Origin: Enoplolaimus lenunculus
Lineage: Eukaryota > Nematoda > Enoplea > Enoplida > Thoracostomopsidae
NCBI GenBank assembly: GCA_030248215.1
Contig: JASANG010000457.1
Coordinates: 106,045-170,044, forward strand
DNA: 64,000 nucleotides
Reading direction: 5' to 3'
Numbering within the stretch: the stretch's first letter is position 1; the number at the start of each line of letters is the position of its first letter. The translations under genes and the position numbers were made by a program. Under the pieces are notes generated by a model. The model was given only the letters and a program-made list of their open reading frames with translations. It was not told the origin of the DNA and searched no databases. Positions 12,225 through 24,600 of this stretch are shown here, piece by piece.

Positions 12225-12580
12225 GGTTTTTGGCTTAACTTCTTGGCTTTGATTTAAGCTTAAACTTAGACTTGAACTTAGGGTTAGACGTTGGACTTGG
12301 CGTAAGAACTAGAGTAGGTTTTAGACGTCAACTTTGGCGAAGCTTTAAACTTAGGCTTATGCAGGCTTTGGCTTTTAGGCATATAGCTTATCCGGTATAC
12401 CCTGGTATATTGGCGTTGGTTTAACCGAGGCTAAGGGATAGGCTTTGGCGTAGGTTGAAATGATTTCGATATAGCCTTAGGCTTAATTCTTTGACTATAT
12501 GCTTCGGCTTCATAGATTATGACTTAGGCTCAAGCTTGGGCTTGTGTGTAGGTTTTGGCTTTAAGCGTAGGCATATTGAA
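12225..12580 (-). repeat. Long degenerate TTAGGC-like array
   Basis: About 350 bp dominated by variants of ttaggctt, cttaaactta and ttggctt on the plus strand. It is longer than the core of any complete MITE in the window. It may be several nested copies or a local expansion of the MITE core. No terminal repeats were found. Confidence 0.7.
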
Positions 12581-14435
12581 TCTAATGTCACAAGTCTAAA
12601 AGATCAGGCCAGCGATCGTAATCCCAAAGTCCCACCTGCTACCACATCACAAAGTCCCCAAAATTCCGAAATCCTATCCATGATTATCAATTAGAATCCC
12701 ACCCCTTCGACCACAGCCCGAATCGTCAAAATACACCTGCTACCTCAAATGATGAGTGAATCGGACATTTTAAAACCTAACCAAAGGCAACAAAACTTTA
12801 TTAATCGAAACTTATTCAACGGTCGCCAGAAGCAAAATAGTCAACAAACCTCGGTCAATTTTAAAATAACATAAAATTTCGATGCAAATTGACTGTGTCA
12901 TGAATACAACAACGCATAAAACTTTGAAATGTTCTCGATGAATTTCCGTATCAAATTTAGTCAAGGACAAAAGTATGGTTAATAATACTGCTATACAGCA
13001 ATCGAACAACAGTTTTTACGCACTCATACAACTAAAAATTTAAGTAAAATGCGGTATAATACCAAAATCAAATTTTTATAATGAAGTTTCACGCAATTCT
13101 GCGATTATTTCCAGTGTATGGGGCGCAAAACGCTGCCCGCAACATATTTCTTGACACACAAAAGCGGTGATAATGTAATGGAAACGCGGTGGACGCCCCC
13201 GATTTGGCTAAATGTCGAAATTTTCGTTCAATTTTCTTCTGAAAAATTGTAACTCTCGGCCAGTTTCATGAAAAAATGTTACTATAAAGTTTGGAAAATT
13301 TTTGTGCTGAGAGTTGAACCGTCTGACTTCCTAGGGAACGTCTTACTGCCCGGGAGTAGGATCAGTGTCGCACTTAAATGTTACCGGTTGCCACCAAATG
13401 GGGGGACCCCTAACATGCAATTGGCGCGTCACCAAAATATATACACAATTTTTAGCTGTAAAATTTTAATTTGTCGTTTATTGCTTGAGTTTCGGCCTGC
13501 TTCTTGCTCGAAACACTTCTTGATCAGAATATCCATTGTGTTTTTATTTAATAAAAATAAAATTTTGATATGTCTTGATTCTGAGGGCTCTTTATAAATG
13601 CTTTTTACACACTTGGTACGCCAATTGGTAGGCTTGAAATCAACGAAATATACCTAAGACGCCTTCAAAAATTGTATAAAATTTTGACCTAAATGTGCAA
13701 CAAACGCATAATAAAGTATGGATCGACGAAACAAATAATTGTCCTATAGGATGAAATATCACATTCAGTGCTATAAATGCGTATAATTTCTCACTCGCTT
13801 CGCTCGCGAACTTTACTTCACTACTCATGTTTAAATTAACATCTGTTTTGACCGTTTCTAAAATTTTGTATTACAATAACTCATTGCATGTCAAATGCGT
13901 TTGGATTCCCGCTCGCTTTGCTCGCGAGTTTTCTTACCAGAAATTTTTGGCATCGCCACTATATATTGTGTGTACTGGTTGCCCCGCCCTGCAAGTATGC
14001 ACCCACCGCGATGCTGATCACACTACTTGAATTGAAATTGAAACCGAAGTCCTTAAAGTGTTTGGTAAGACTCTCAAACAGGAAGTTCACCGGTGGTACT
14101 TTATACCTGAAGTTTATGCAAATTTCTCGCCTACAAATAGCGATTTAAAACCACAAATTCGTCCACGTGTCAATCACGTTTACACGGGTTGGACGTACCC
14201 TACCATATTAATGAAACATTTTAATTTTGTGAGAATACAATTCTCCAGTGTCACCATCCACAATCAGTATTGGCTAAAATTGGGCGTATTTTTGGAAATT
14301 TTTGCATATTTATTCTTCTCATGTCTTGTCTTGACCATTCCATAAAATTCAACCATACCAAATTTTAATTCTCCTCTTTGGACCCGAAATTTTAAAATTG
14401 CAAAACTCTGCACACTAAATGGACGCGGTTTATAC
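12581..14435. other. No gene supported
   Basis: Several short open frames overlap on both strands (13268-13597 plus, 13888-14345 plus) without splice logic or a recognised domain. Two palindromic words (cgcttcgctcgcg near 13797 and cgctttgctcgcg near 13915) suggest a worn repeat. Confidence 0.4.
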
Positions 14436-15065
14436 GGGGTTCACGTTATAACTGGAGCAGTCGGATCACGTTTCGTCACATGTTGATTCGACATCAACAA
14501 AGCTTTTTACCATCGAATGATACGGACATACAAAAGTCGAATATCATTTGATACTGCTATACAAAGCATGGGTACACACGTTATCTCAACATACAAGTGT
14601 TCGAATGTCAGGAGACACTGTCAGCCATATTGGTAAATACCATATGATATTCCAAATTAACAGAATATATATAAATATTCCGCAGACGGATTTGAGCATC
14701 GAATTATGATATTCCATTATGTAGTTTAAGATGTATCATAAGACAGTCCGCCAAAGTTTGACGCAGTATCATATGTTACTATTTAACGGCACATGTGTGT
14801 TAGTGTCATGATATTCCGCCATACGCAAACCTAATTATGCAACATCTCAGGAGACATTTTTAAAATGATCATATGATATCGACAGACAACGTATGAAATA
14901 TCATATGCAGATATTGAAAGACAAAACGTGACCGATACGGGATGTTAGCAGACAACCACCGTTTTTGGAAGATCACATTGGGTTTACATCGCAGACAAAA
15001 TGTTACCCAACATATGGAACATGATAAAGCGCGACCCAGCTACACCTTTTATTAACGTAAAACCC
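14436..15065. mobile_element. Palindrome-rich foldback element, copy 1
   Basis: It starts ggggttcacgttataactgg; the reverse complement of its right end reads gggttttacgttaataaaag, so the ends are inverted repeats. The interior is full of the palindrome ATCATATGAT and variants. A second, related copy follows at 15190. No coding capacity was seen. Superfamily unknown. Confidence 0.7.
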
Positions 15066-15189
15066 ACACAAGTCCTGGAATCAAACAATACTGACTAGCA
15101 GATATGACTTGAGCGGTATTCCAACTTAAGTCAAGATTTTTCTGGAGTTTTGGTGCAATGACTTTTCGAAGGTTTTCAAGACATTATTG

Positions 15190-16130
15190 GTTGGTGCAGG
15201 CCGCGCTACGTTTGGGCACGAACCCCGGGTCACGTTTTGTCACATGTTGATTCGACATCGACATAAATATTTGTTACCATCATATGATACGGACAGACAA
15301 AAGTCGAATATCATGCGATATTGCTATACAAAGCACGGGTATTCATGTTATATCAGCATACAAGTGTTCGAATGTCACGTGACATAATCAGACATATTGT
15401 TGAATAACATATGATATTCCAAATTAACAGCATATATGATATGATATTCAAAGACGGATTTGGAGTATCATATGATATTCCATTTATGTAGTTTAAGACG
15501 TATACAAGCCGCTAAAATTTTGAATATTCCCTCCCAAATTCGAATTTTTCTGCCAAATTTTGAATTTTCCCGCCAAATTTTGAATTTTTGCGCAAAAATT
15601 TAAATTTCCCGCCAAAATTTGTATTTCCCACAACATTTGAATTTCCCTCCAAAATTTGAATTTTCCCACCTGAATTTGAATTTGCCGCCAAAATTTGAAT
15701 TTTCAACCAAAATTTGAATTTCCATCCAAAATTTGAATTTCCAGCCAAATTTTGAATTTTCCAGTCTAAATTTGAATTTGCCGCCAAAATTTGAATTTTC
15801 CCGCCAAAATTTGAATTTCCCGCCAAAATTTGAATTTCCCGCCAAAATTTGAATTTCCCGCCAATTACATTTCGATTAGTATCATATGATATTCCAAACC
15901 TAGTTATGCAACTGACTCAGTAGACATTTTCAAAATGATCATACGATATTGACAGACAACGTAGGGAATATCATATGATATTGAAAGACAAAACGTGAGC
16001 GATACGTGATGTTAGCAGACAACCACTGTTTTTTGAATATCATATTGGGTTACATCGCAGACAAAATGTTACCCAATATATACAACGTGACAAACCGTGT
16101 CCCAGCTGCACCATTTATAACGTGAACCCC
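15190..16130. mobile_element. Palindrome-rich foldback element, copy 2
   Basis: It shares with copy 1 the segments gtcacatgttgattcgacat, gacagacaa, cagacaaaatgttacccaa and the end ataacgtgaacccc. It is longer because it contains a minisatellite at 15510-15865. The left end is worn. Confidence 0.7.
15510..15865 (-). repeat. Minisatellite, degenerate 18-21 bp units
   Basis: About 17 units based on cccgccaaaatttgaattt. On the minus strand it reads as an open frame of NSNFGG-like repeats, which is a by-product of a unit length often divisible by three and not evidence of a gene. It lies inside foldback copy 2. Confidence 0.9.
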
Positions 16131-17608
16131 ACATCAATTAATTCGGACGTTATCAATTCGCATAGTTTTTGCAAATGGTCAATGATTACTGAAATGCGCG
16201 CTTATTTTAAAATCTACTAGTGGAATCTTTGCAATCTCAAATATTTTGCACCATAGAGTTCAACTTTAAGTTTTTTATGTCTTGCAACTCTATCATCTGA
16301 GCAGCCAACTTTTTGCTTAATCTTTGCTTTAGTTTAAGTTCAAAATACTGAAGACTTTTATACTTTTATTTTTCAAGACGACTAACGAAATTTTACTGAA
16401 AACCTTCAGCCTATAAATAAAAATGGGACTTGGATTTTTATTTTCCTTTTAGGGTCGTAAACAGTAGATTAAGCATATTCCTATGCCTAAGCCGAAACCT
16501 GAGCGTTGTAAAAATGCGTTCCTAAGCCTAAGCCTATACCAGTTTGAATAGGATTTCTAACAAGCGAACTACGGCGGGCGGAAAGGTAGTCAGGTCAGAA
16601 GTATGAACGATCAAATGCAGATATTAATGTTCAAAATTTCAGTTGTCGATTGGTTGGTTCGAAATTTATAAGTTCTATTACTAACTGGTGATAGGAGTTA
16701 TATGTATTTAAGGATACGGGTCCAAATCCAAAATCGACGGAATAGATCACCCTGTGACTCAGCTGTTGTATTAGTACAATAACTAAAATTTCTCATAAAT
16801 ATTGCTTTGTAGCCATATCTGCGTCGTTTCGTTAGCTACGGACAAAAATTTCTTCAAAAAACTTTGGATTAGCTAGCCTCTGTTCAACGTCTACACGAGC
16901 ATGTGTCAGTAATCAGTGCAGTGCTTCGCAATACCAGCAGCAACAATCAACAGAAACTTGGATAAACTAGATGTATGAACAGACGCTGGTATTTATTGTG
17001 TAAGATCTTATGTATAGGGATGTTTCGAAATCAAAATTTGTTCCGACACTGCAAACGATGCCGATTTTTATTTTGAAAATATGTCGATTCCAATTTTAAT
17101 TCTCGATGCTTAAACAACAGGTATGATAAAACATTACATCTGTACAAATGCGAAAACTGAAACCCTTACAATCATGAAAGATTATAATTTTATTGTAACG
17201 GTTAATTTCAACTAATTTTTTCAAACAAGCACAAGGGATGGTTTTCGTATTCAAACACCGAAACTCGATGTTATGTGCAAAAATGATCACTGACATGGAA
17301 TGAACAATCCAAACGAAAAATTAATCTTAAATCCATAAATACATATTTTTGCACGACTCAAATACTTCCAACAGTGTACAAATTTAGATTCTATATCCGA
17401 GTAACATCCGGTTCCAATACAAAATTCACTATCCGGCTCCGGTATCCGGTAAAATTAATATCCGGTTGATCCTTGGTCGATAAATCGCCACATCCTTTAT
17501 TATGTGGTACAAAATTGGCAGATAATGTCAATTTTGTCAAAAATGGCTAAAAATAAAAATCGGCACTTTCTGTTAGGCCGGAGAGTACGGACGATGTTGT
17601 ATGGTTAG
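16131..17608. other. No gene seen; worn repeats
   Basis: 16470-16560 is a GCCTAA-rich patch (cctaagcctaagcctat). 17030-17300 resembles an old ATCGGC-family copy, and 17395-17490 holds ATCCGG words. Nothing coding was found. Confidence 0.5.
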
Positions 17609-17981
17609 TAGGGATGTGCCGATTAATCGGGATCGGTAATAATCGGCAGTTTTCGTGAGTATCGGCATCGGCACTGCAAAAAATCGCCGATTCTTTTCCG
17701 ATACTTTTTGCACATAACAGTCAGTTTGAATGCTACCAATTTCATTTCTGGGCGCATATCAGTGTGTTCGCTCAAGAAAAGTGATATCCTTCTTGCGTTT
17801 GTGTTTGAAAAAATTAGTTCAAATGAACAGTTCGTCTAAATTTATAATCGTTTATGATGGTTAGGGTTTAAGTCTTCATATAATGATTTAATGTAGTATC
17901 CTATCTGTTTATTAAGTATGGTGTGCTAAAGCTGGAATCGGTATCGGCATCGGCAAAAATTTTGGTATCAACACATCCCTA
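17609..17981 (+). mobile_element. hAT-type MITE, ATCGGC family
   Basis: 373 bp from tagggatgtgccgat to cacatcccta. The 8-bp flanks atggttag (17601-17608) and agggttag (17982-17989) match at 7 of 8 bases. Both ends hold clusters of ATCGGC/GCCGAT. Shorter relatives lie at 25808-26006, 30079-30510, 31080-31260 and 38770-38930. It has no transposase. Confidence 0.8.
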
Positions 17982-17991
17982 AGGGTTAGTT

Positions 17992-18383
17992 CAGGGTGCA
18001 ACCGGAATTACAATTTACCGGAACCGGAACCGGAATTTGAAAATTTTACCGGAACCGGAACCGGAAAATGAAAAATGCATTTCACAAAAAATTTCATTTT
18101 AATCTCATTTTTTCGCTCTATTATTTGTGAAATAACCTTAGTCGAACATAGGTATTTATTTTATTTGTTGTATTTTAGATTTTCATCATCGACTGAAGTG
18201 AAATCCACCATCAATGGCTTATATTCGGAGTACAAGTGGCTTTCAAAAGAGATTCTTAAAAATTAGCAAAGTTAAGAAAACGGCCAAATTATAATACCGG
18301 AATTTTTAAATCCGGTAAAAATTTACCGGAACCGGAAGGTGAAAAAATGCCGGAACCGGAACCGGAATTCCGGTTGCACCCTG
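17992..18383 (+). mobile_element. hAT-type MITE, CCGGTT family, upstream of ATAD2-like gene
   Basis: 392 bp from cagggtgcaaccggaatt to aattccggttgcaccctg, with an exact 8-bp target duplication ggttagtt at 17984-17991 and 18384-18391. Subterminal regions are packed with CCGGAACCGG. The non-repetitive core (about 18070-18300) matches that of the inverted copy at 26890-27292. It ends 70 bp before the start codon of the ATAD2-like gene and starts 10 bp after the ATCGGC element. Confidence 0.93.
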
Positions 18384-18453
18384 GGTTAGTTATAATTTTT
18401 CTACAAAACCTGTTTAGTGTTACTGTATGTAAGCTACGCTAACTTCGTACGTA

Positions 18454-18617
18454 ATGGTACGTAGTTCGTCAACGCCAGGACCGCGTCGCAGTTCGCGTCA
18501 CAGACGTCAAAAGTTCGATACCTTGAACCAGTCCTTTTTATATAGTTCTCAATTACGTGAGTACATTGTATCAGAAGCCAATCGACGACTTGCTGAACGT
18601 GATGCTGAAAATACAAG
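18454..18617 (+). CDS. ATAD2: ATAD2-like exon 1
   Basis: Residues 1-54, starting at ATG with [18 protein letters not shown], a basic patch. It ends ACAAG|gtatag in phase 2. An AG with a short pyrimidine tract at 18416-18417 could be a 5' UTR or trans-splice acceptor. Confidence 0.85.
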
Positions 18618-21600
18618 GTATAGTAACTGGTTTTCTCTTATACGTGTCGTACGTAATTTAAATATGTCGCAGTTTTATATTCGCTAGTGTTTACTCGGTT
18701 TAGTTTGCTTTCAGTAGTTCGTTAAAAAGAATTTGAGATTCCGTATATAAGTTTTAGCATTGTTCAGTAGAACGTGGTGAGTGTACGTACGTGTTGCCTT
18801 GTCAACTTTGGATACCTGCGGAAGTGGAAGGAAAATAGCTACGTTCTGATGTTAGAATGCTATCTAGTATTAGATTTGAATTGATTATCTCGCTCCGGCC
18901 GGATATTAGATTATCCGGCTCTAACATTTTTTGGTATCCGGCTCTAGCATTTTTTGGTATCCGGTCGCACCCTGCTACATATCATGCTTTTGTATCTCAG
19001 AAGCCGGGATCGAAACGGAAAGCAACATAAATCTCGCGAACTGTTGCAACTTCACGATGACAACCCTGAAGAAGCAAGCGAAGAAGAGGTATGGCATATG
19101 TATGGTTATTCGTAATCAGTGAAATATATAATTTAAAAAGTCTTAATTTAAGCTGTATAATATAAGTAATACGTATACTAATTAGTTGCTAGCTAGCTGT
19201 GCATTTAGCGTCAAATTCAGATTCAATGCACCCAGAAACCGTTTAGTACTGAAACCGGATAGCTTGTAGTTGTATTGTAAGTGTAACCCGAACAATTTGC
19301 GAAATAATGCAAAAAAGTACTATATAATTCAGGCTTAATCAATTATTCAAATTAGACTACCGGAAAACGGCTTGGAATTTTAAAACCTCAATGCGAGGTA
19401 AAGACACCCAGTATAATTATGCTTTAAAACAAAAAGTGTTTATCAAAATCGGTTCAGCGGTTCTTGAGATTCTCGATTCTCTTCGGACTGACAGATATAC
19501 TCACATCCACCTTTCGACACCCTAGTGCAAAACATAAAACGATTCACGAATCTTCGAGCGTCGCTCAATAATTGTTTCTTCAGGAATGTGAGTTTTAACT
19601 GGCTTCTTAGAATACTTTATATTTTGTATATATAGTTTGAAGACAAATTCACAGCGAAATGGTACTTTGGTTATCTAATTGCATAATTGTGTTATGTTAT
19701 ATTTTTCATTGATAAATATATATCCGGAAATGTGAAATGTAGAAGCCGGATTTTAGCAAAGTTAACATTAACTTTAAGTCGGTACCGTGCTTAGCTATCT
19801 GCTAATTCAATAAGAAGTCATAAGTTGAAACCATAAAAAATTTACACAAAAAGTTCATACTAAGTTAGATTTTGTTTATAAATCGACATAGAAACGTAAA
19901 AAGGTTCTGATTACGTTTACGGCGCTAAAAATACAATTACGTTTTGCACAATATATACCTCCAAAAAACCTGACAGATTTCGCAGGATCGCATCAAAACA
20001 AAATGTCGCGTTTTCGACGCATATGCGTTTGATTGGTTGTTACTTGGCATTGTTTTTACAGGAAATACTTGATATTTATTCGCGAGTGAAACGTCGAACG
20101 CGCCGACATCCTGTGCCTTCTGCCCCTCCGGGCGTTTCAGAACACTACGGATTCGGCTGTCCAGCAACGTCTTCTTCAAACGATGCATCAAACTTGTCTG
20201 CGGCGACAGGTGTTGTCAATCTTCGGCCAGCACGTACAAGGGCAGATCAGCGAAGGGAAACGCTGCGGCGACGGGAAAGTGCAAGGTTGGCTGCTAGCAG
20301 TGGCGACAGACGCCATGATGCGGATGGCACTGCAGATGAGGAAACTGGTACATAAGTTGAAGAGCGTGGATGTAAAAATAGAAGTTTCAGAAAATACGTA
20401 GTAATATATGATACTGGCGAATTTGATCTCGTTCGACAGCTTAAAGCCTGAAAGCCTGAGGGACACGATTTCCCGAGTGTTGAATATGAAATTAGTTTAC
20501 GATGGTGACAGAAAATGTTTCCGGGACCGGGGAAGTCGAGTCAGAAATACACAACACTCCACAACATCTACTTTCCCCGACTGCAGTTGACTAAATTAGT
20601 AACGATTATACTTTTCGGGCAGGAACGGGAGTCTCAATCTCGGCAAGTCTTGGTCTTTGTCTCGGTCACGGTTTTTGAGACTTGGTGGTTTGGAACCGAG
20701 ACCAGATCGCTGTATTGTTGAAGTGATGCCTGATGAATAAAATTTCGCTGTGAATTTAATAGTGTGTGGATTTTCATAGTTACACACATGTATGAAAACC
20801 ACTAAAAACCACGAAAAACCCGTTAGATATAGTTTATTTTGAAACTTCTAATTTTTTTCGGTGATGACCAAAAATTGACCCAGACGAAGACTTTTCACGG
20901 GAGGTCTCGGTTACGGTCGGTAGTCAGGTCTCGGTGTCATGCTCGGTTTTAACCGAGACCGCACATCCCTGTTTTCGGGAAAGCACACAATTCCCCACAT
21001 TTTAAGGTATGGTGCGTCCTTAACGAGTCAGTGATTGTGTAGTTCTATTGTAAAGTGCGTAAACGCTGTCAATTTTTGCTTAAAAATACATTTATCAAAC
21101 AATTTAGAAAACGGAACAGCGCTAAAGTGGTTGAAAACGGAGAAATTAGAACGGATTAACACATTTTTTGTCGTGACCGCTAGGGATGGGTGGTCTCGGT
21201 TAAAAATCGAGATCGAGACCTGACTTCCGAGTACCGATACCGGGCACGAAAAGTCTCGGTCTCGGACAATTTTTGACATACCGAAAAAAGTTTAAATTTT
21301 TAAAGTAGATTTTTTGATGCATTTTTCATAACATTTTGTGATTTTTATAGTTTTTTTTTTGTGTTTTTTCAGAATATCGGCTCGTAATTATTGCGTAACT
21401 ATGAAATTTCACAATTTCAAAAAAATTATATTTCCAGCCATCACTTACTTCAGCAATACAGTCGTACATTTACTGAATCCCCGACTTCTGGTTTCGGTTC
21501 CAAACCACTGAGAAGATTCATAGAAGCGAGAGCGAGACCTGCGAAATACCGAGGCTTGCCGAGACCGAGACTCCCATCTCTGTGTAAAATTAAGCAAGAT

Positions 21601-24600
21601 TTTTTTGTCATAAATCTTAAACAGTGCACAATGTGTTCGTATGTTGTGTGAGCAAAATATCGTGCAATAATAGGATCTTATGTTTGTACTAATGTAAGAC
21701 GCGATTGTCCCAATACTGTGCATGGGCCGTAATTGGTACCCCGCTCGAGTATATAGTTATGAAATGTTTTAAATCCGCATTTAGCGAGTCGCAGTGAAGA
21801 CGAATCTGAAGACGAGGTAGTCGAGGTTGGTCGAAGGCATGAAGAAGATATTGATGTAGAGGAAGAAGAAGAACCGTTTGAACGAAAGTATTACTTACGA
21901 GAGTCAAGACCGATTACCCAACGCTATCAAATCATTCCAGGTTAGTATTCGTTTTGGGTGGATTTTAATTATGGATCTGCTTAGGCACATACTTTAGAAA
22001 AATTAATATTTGAAATGTTGTCAGGTGATGGATATTGTGATAAGAATGAGTCACTAGCGTATAGGGTGCACCGGATATGAATTTACTTATCGAAATGTGT
22101 ACTTGGAAGTATTTGAGTCCCGCAGGGGTGCATGTTTGTTGAATTGGGGTTAATCATTAGACTGACTTTATTTTAAATCAGTCTGAAAATCGCAAACCTT
22201 TTAACGTTTGCGAACATACAATAGCAATAAGATGGTTAATATTTTCGCTTGGAAAGCAATTTTATGATATTATGTGCCACAGCTGTAAATGTCTGTAGTT
22301 ACGTTAATACTGACAGGTTCCGATCACGTATCGCTTGGTTCTGAAAATTGTTTTATGACGATATATATGTGACAATTTCTGCGTTGCGTACTACATACAT
22401 ACTCGTGTTGTTACTAATACAGACGTCTGGAATTATATAACATCCAACTGAAAATGTCACAGATTCCAAATCTAACATTTCGCTAGCCAAATCTTCAGGG
22501 GGGTTATCGGAGGTGCCCGTGTTCAACCATGTGATTTAATGAGTGCAAACGGCTTTTTAGAAGTCTTCCACCATGATGGTATTTTCGGCAGGTTTTCGCT
22601 TAAATTTGCTATTTCGAAACTTTAGAGATGATGTTTACTCATGTTTCTTGTCTTTCTGTTTTTATAACTATAATTTCAAAGTCATGGAAGGCCTGTTGCG
22701 AGTGGGCTAAGTGCTGTTGCGAGTGGGCTGCTGAAACTTGCCGAATGATTCTGGCCGAGTGCGGGAAGCCCTCCACCCTACCCTGGATATGTTTTTATTA
22801 TGTGTGTCAAAATTCAATTATAAATTGTTGCGTTGATTTCAGAACGGCGTCAACCAAAGCATGCGGCTGTGTTTTTGAGAACAAAATCGACTAGTAGCGT
22901 CGCTGAAGAAACAACACGGCGGGCCGCAGGTCACGCTTCCACTGGCCGCTCTGGTCGGTCATCTTATCGATCTAGTCACAGACGATCTAGGCGAGCGTTG
23001 CCGTGAGTTTTTGGAACGCATAGCACAAGCCTGGTTTATTTGGGGTTTTCCTAGGCTGCTTGAAAGTGGAAAATGACTAGGGTCGAAGTGAATGTGGGAA
23101 GTCTGATGTGAGGAGAGGAAAGCGCCCCTCCTCCCCCGGCTCCACAGTAGAGTTGCAACAGAATTTCTGAGTAGAGTTATTAGCGTTATTATAAAAATAT
23201 AAAATGATTTTAATAAACGCCGTCTCAAAATACTATTTTCATTGTGTTGAAGATACGCGGAGAAAATAGAAATAGAACTATAACAGACTTTGTTACTTGA
23301 TTCAATTTTCAACATTATATCGTTTGTTCAATTCGCGTTCAGAATTCTGTGTTTTCCTCCTGTTTGAATAATATCTTGGCGTATCATAACTGAAACAACC
23401 GATGCTATTCGTTTGTTTGTTGTTTATGTTTAGTCGCGAATCAAGCAGTTCTTCTGCTGAATCAGACATTGAAAAAGACGAAAGAAAATTTCAGAAGACG
23501 GCTACGCGAAAATTGGAAAAATGTCGGCAGAGGTATATGCGATATATCGATAGAAATTAATATTGGTTAATCAATTTAATTTACATACTACATGCCGAGG
23601 GCATGCATTTCAACGAAATATCAAACTTGCCAATATTACAAATATATCAAAAATGGATTCTTTTGGTGGCATGTATTTTTCATTTTCCGGTTCCGTGACC
23701 GGTAATTTTTTGAAATTCCCGTTCCGGTAAATTGTAATTCCGGTTGCATCCTGAGGCGTACATGTGTTTAGCGTCTTGTGTAGAAAGAGACGTTTCTTTG
23801 GACGTGTTTTGTGAGTTATATTGTATTTAAAGGTTCATGCCGTTGAACTTATCACAAGATGAACAACCTGGCACTTTGTTTGGTATTGACGTCTCTAGTC
23901 GACCGGCTGGCGGAGCATGTACTGGAATTGATCCAATGCATATTGACAAAACGGTATACGCATTACGTAGTTTCGTTCTTTTTTGATTTTGATTTTATGT
24001 ATATGTCGGAAGCCAATGTGCTATTCAGGCTTGTTACTTTTTTCCAAGTCCAATCGGTAAGCTGCTATTCTGAGCAAATAGCAGTTTGTCCTAGGCTAAA
24101 TAGCAATTGCGGGATGTGTGACATTAATAAAACCAACACTGATTGTTTATCTTTTTAGCCTAGGGTAAACTGCTAATACATAAAATAGCAATTTGGCCTA
24201 GGCCAAGGAGTAATTGGACTAAATAGTAGATTAGCTTACGCCATATATAAGTTAATGCTAGCTTATCAATTTGACAGATTATTTTCTCGATGTGATTGGG
24301 TATTAGACAGCAAGCGAATGTGTTGAATTGCATGAACAACGTCCTTAAGCAAATTGCAGACTGGCAGTTTGTATTCTTCCTATTTGTAGATACGTTTCGA
24401 CTGTGTCGGTGGACTTTCGAAACATATCGATTCGCTAAAAGAAATTGTTCTGTTTCCATTATTGTATCCGGAAGTGTTCGAAAAATTTAAAGTCGCACCG
24501 CCACGCGGGATAATCTTTTATGGGCCACCAGGTATGTTGCTATGTTAGTTTTATTGTGTGTTTAGGTTATAGATTTGACATATTGCTGACGCAATGTAGT

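Noticed and set aside
15512-15845. Long minus-strand open frames with NSNFGG-like repeats
   Set aside because: They are translations of the minisatellite inside foldback copy 2, open in two frames at once because units lack stop triplets.
20286-20347. Donor after 20285 (GCAAG|gttggc) for exon 3
   Set aside because: Joined to exon 4 it gives a stop within four codons; the donor at 20348 keeps the acidic frame.
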